This document shows positions 5,970-6,688 of a DNA stretch of 6,688 nucleotides, one piece after another. Made by a program: the position numbers and the translations under genes. Numbering within the stretch: the stretch's first letter is position 1; each line of letters begins with the position of its first letter. The notes under the pieces were generated by a model. The model saw only the letters and a list, made by a program, of their open reading frames with translations, was not told the DNA's origin and made no database searches. The stretch covers positions 1 to 6,688 of the forward strand of contig CAYSCH010000470.1 of NCBI GenBank assembly GCA_964429355.1, in the 5' to 3' direction. Source of the DNA: JAAYAY01 sp964429355 (GTDB taxonomy: Bacteria > Planctomycetota > Planctomycetia > Pirellulales > Thermoguttaceae).

Positions 5970-6251
5970 TCAATGGCGGGGTGCTGTCAACGATTTCCCC
6001 GTTTCCGGCACTTTCAAATAGTAGGACGACCGAATACGGAAACCAATCGACACAGCCGAGCTCTCGATCGGATCGGGTTCCTCCCCGATGCTAGCCCCGT
6101 CGTTGCCTTTGTGGTGCCGCGACGCCGCCACGCGGTACAGGCGGGGTGGCCCGCCAAATTCTGCCACTACCTGGGACTTAATCCTTTCCGTGTGGTCTGG
6201 CGCTGCCACCGGCTCCGCGTTGTCTGGAACGGCCTTTTCGGCCTTTTTCAC
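5970..6251 (-). CDS. Small hypothetical protein, possibly not a real gene
   Basis: I do not recognise this 93-aa product. It begins with GTG (MKKAEKAVPDNAEP), is rich in Lys, Arg, Glu and Ala at the start, and ends YLKVPETGKSLTAPRH; there is no signal peptide, membrane segment or cysteine. The composition is protein-like and roughly two thirds of its third codon positions are G or C, which is compatible with coding but not proof. A TATAAT box on the minus strand (6293-6298) would place a transcript start about 35 bases before the GTG. No convincing ribosome site precedes it. It points toward the dksA-like gene and ends 80 bases before it. The frame extends a little upstream (to a stop at 6294-6296) without a better start. 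It may simply be the leader of the dksA-like gene. Confidence 0.3.
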   Translation of the reverse strand: MKKAEKAVPDNAEPVAAPDHTERIKSQVVAEFGGPPRLYRVAASRHHKGNDGASIGEEPDPIESSAVSIGFRIRSSYYLKVPETGKSLTAPRH

Positions 6252-6292
6252 CGTTTTTTCGGTCCGTACGAGCCGATCAGATCCCGAATTGT

Positions 6293-6298
6293 ATTATA
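6293..6298 (-). promoter_or_regulatory. Predicted -10 element of the divergent (minus-strand) transcript
   Basis: The minus strand reads TATAAT here. The hexamer at 17-bp spacing reads ATCCGG, so there is no -35 match. It would drive the small ORF at 5970-6251 and possibly the dksA-like gene. Confidence 0.4.
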
Positions 6299-6343
6299 CC
6301 CGGTCCCTGTTCGGTCCGGATATCGCTAATTGGTCGTACCGGG

Positions 6344-6349
6344 TATAAT
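6344..6349 (+). promoter_or_regulatory. Predicted -10 element of rpsU
   Basis: The hexamer is a perfect TATAAT, 56 bases before the TTG start, giving a start point near 6356 and a leader of about 50 bases. The hexamer 17 bases upstream (TATCGC) does not resemble TTGACA, and there is no TG extension, so the promoter may rely on an activator or be weak. Confidence 0.5.
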
Positions 6350-6391
6350 AGCGGCTCATATGTCGCCACCAGTGGTCCGTTGCGGCCTTGC

Positions 6392-6404
6392 AGGAGGATG
6401 TCCT
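6392..6404 (+). promoter_or_regulatory. rpsU ribosome site, possibly hidden in a GGA-loop hairpin (CsrA-type site)
   Basis: AGGAGG (6392-6397) lies seven bases before the TTG at 6405 and fixes that start. AGGA (6392-6395) can pair with TCCT (6401-6404) around the 5-base loop GGATG, which would hide the ribosome site and display a GGA. The segment GAGGATGT (6394-6401) matches the CsrA consensus ARGGAUGU at seven of eight bases. The stem is only 4 bp, so it is marginal without a bound protein. Confidence 0.45.
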
Positions 6405-6593
6405 TTGGTTAAGATCGTGTTGCGAGAGCGGGAATCGATTCAAGAGGCGGTTCGCCGATTTCGGAAGTTGTTGGAACGCACCGGGCTGAAGCGTGAGTTG
6501 CGGCGGCGAGAGCGGTACGAGAAGCCTTCAGACGTGAAACGGAAGGCGAAAGCTCGGGCTATTCGGAGGGCTAAGCGACCGCTTCAAGCCTGA
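6405..6593 (+). CDS. rpsU: Small ribosomal subunit protein bS21
   Basis: bS21 is a small basic protein at the platform of the 30S subunit near the anti-Shine-Dalgarno region, where it aids initiation. The 62-aa product (first residue read as Met) is MVKIVLRERESIQEAVRRF followed by RKLLERTGLKREL, the family signature RRRERYEKPS, and a Lys/Arg-rich tail KRKAKARAIRRAKR; it compares with 71 aa in E. coli. The start is the TTG at 6405, seven bases after AGGAGG. The ATG at 6398 sits directly against the ribosome site and opens only a four-codon frame (ATG-TCC-TTT-GGT-TAA) that overlaps the TTG start. A longer in-frame opening at 6330 would begin inside the inverted repeat and upstream of the predicted -10, so it is rejected. 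The gene is divergent from the dksA-like gene. Confidence 0.93.
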   Translation: MVKIVLRERESIQEAVRRFRKLLERTGLKRELRRRERYEKPSDVKRKAKARAIRRAKRPLQA

Positions 6594-6633
6594 CAGGGTC
6601 CGTAATCCAGCGATCCCCTGGCCTCCGCACCTT

Positions 6634-6688
6634 GTGATTCGCGGAAGAATTGTCGTCCTGAAGATAGCCGCGTGGGCTTGCCCCGCGC
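6634..6688. repeat. Second locus of the dispersed palindromic repeat, cut by the window edge
   Basis: These 55 bases match 4373-4427 with only three differences. They include the GTGATTCGCGGAA block, GTCGTCCTGAAGA, and the core CCGCGTGGGCTTGCCCCGCG (6668-6687). It begins 41 bases past the rpsU stop. The element runs off the window, so I cannot see whether it also forms a 62-bp tandem array here. Orientation is the same as in the first cluster. Confidence 0.9.

Larger units (their letters stand above)
6292..6350. repeat. Perfect 13-bp inverted repeat with outward-facing TATAAT boxes
   Basis: TATTATACCCGGT (6292-6304) is the exact reverse complement of ACCGGGTATAATA (6338-6350), with 33 bases between. 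The right arm contains TATAAT on the plus strand (6344-6349), pointing at rpsU. The left arm contains TATAAT on the minus strand (6293-6298), pointing at the dksA-like side. The hexamer CGGTCC occurs at 6260-6265, 6302-6307 and 6312-6317. The symmetry suggests a divergent promoter pair with a shared operator, or a DNA cruciform. Confidence 0.8.

Noticed and set aside
6330..6404. N-terminal extension of rpsU to the TTG or GTG codons upstream
   Set aside because: It would begin inside the inverted repeat and -10 region and add residues unlike bS21; the AGGAGG fixes the start at 6405.
6594..6621. CAGGG/CCCTG hairpin after rpsU as an intrinsic terminator
   Set aside because: Five pairs around a long loop and no T run; the adjoining dispersed palindrome is an equally good candidate for the transcript end.

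Overview
The window looks like a chromosomal segment of a GC-rich, free-living bacterium. Planctomycetota is my best guess (about 0.6), from three points: a large SGNH-hydrolase/TPR protein of the kind common in that phylum, a short DksA-like zinc-finger protein, and a bS21 gene with a TTG start. No 16S rRNA or other taxonomic marker is present, so this is inference. I see no phage, transposase, tRNA, rRNA or CRISPR signature.

Layout. (1) 2-1972, plus strand: the 3' part of a large SGNH/GDSL-type hydrolase with TPR repeats; its 5' end lies outside the window. (2) 1973-2184: convergent intergenic gap. (3) 2185-3225, minus: GMP reductase, guaC. (4) 3361-4266, minus: an unusual fusion of a cupin-fold domain lacking the usual metal-binding histidines to a phosphinothricin-acetyltransferase-like GNAT domain. 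(5) 4267-4757: a gene-free stretch holding a 62-bp tandem repeat built on a GC-rich imperfect palindrome; the same element recurs at the right edge of the window (6634-6688). (6) 4758-5015, minus: csrA, the global post-transcriptional regulator, with a leader that looks self-regulated. (7) 5016-5523: a 508-bp intergenic region with several inverted repeats and no convincing gene. (8) 5524-5889, minus: a DksA/TraR-family C4 zinc-finger protein. (9) 5890-6404: an intergenic region with a leader hairpin, a possible small ORF on the minus strand, and a perfect 13-bp inverted repeat whose two arms each hold a TATAAT box pointing outward. (10) 6405-6593, plus: rpsU (ribosomal protein bS21), read from a TTG codon.

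Functional reading. The right half concentrates growth-control genes: CsrA (mRNA binding), a DksA-like protein (RNA polymerase binding) and bS21 (translation initiation), next to a purine-salvage enzyme (GuaC). The most testable idea is that both csrA and rpsU carry CsrA-type sites (ARGGAUG-like, with GGA in or beside a small hairpin) exactly over their ribosome-binding sites. That would mean csrA represses itself and could also tune bS21 synthesis. This rests on sequence pattern only.
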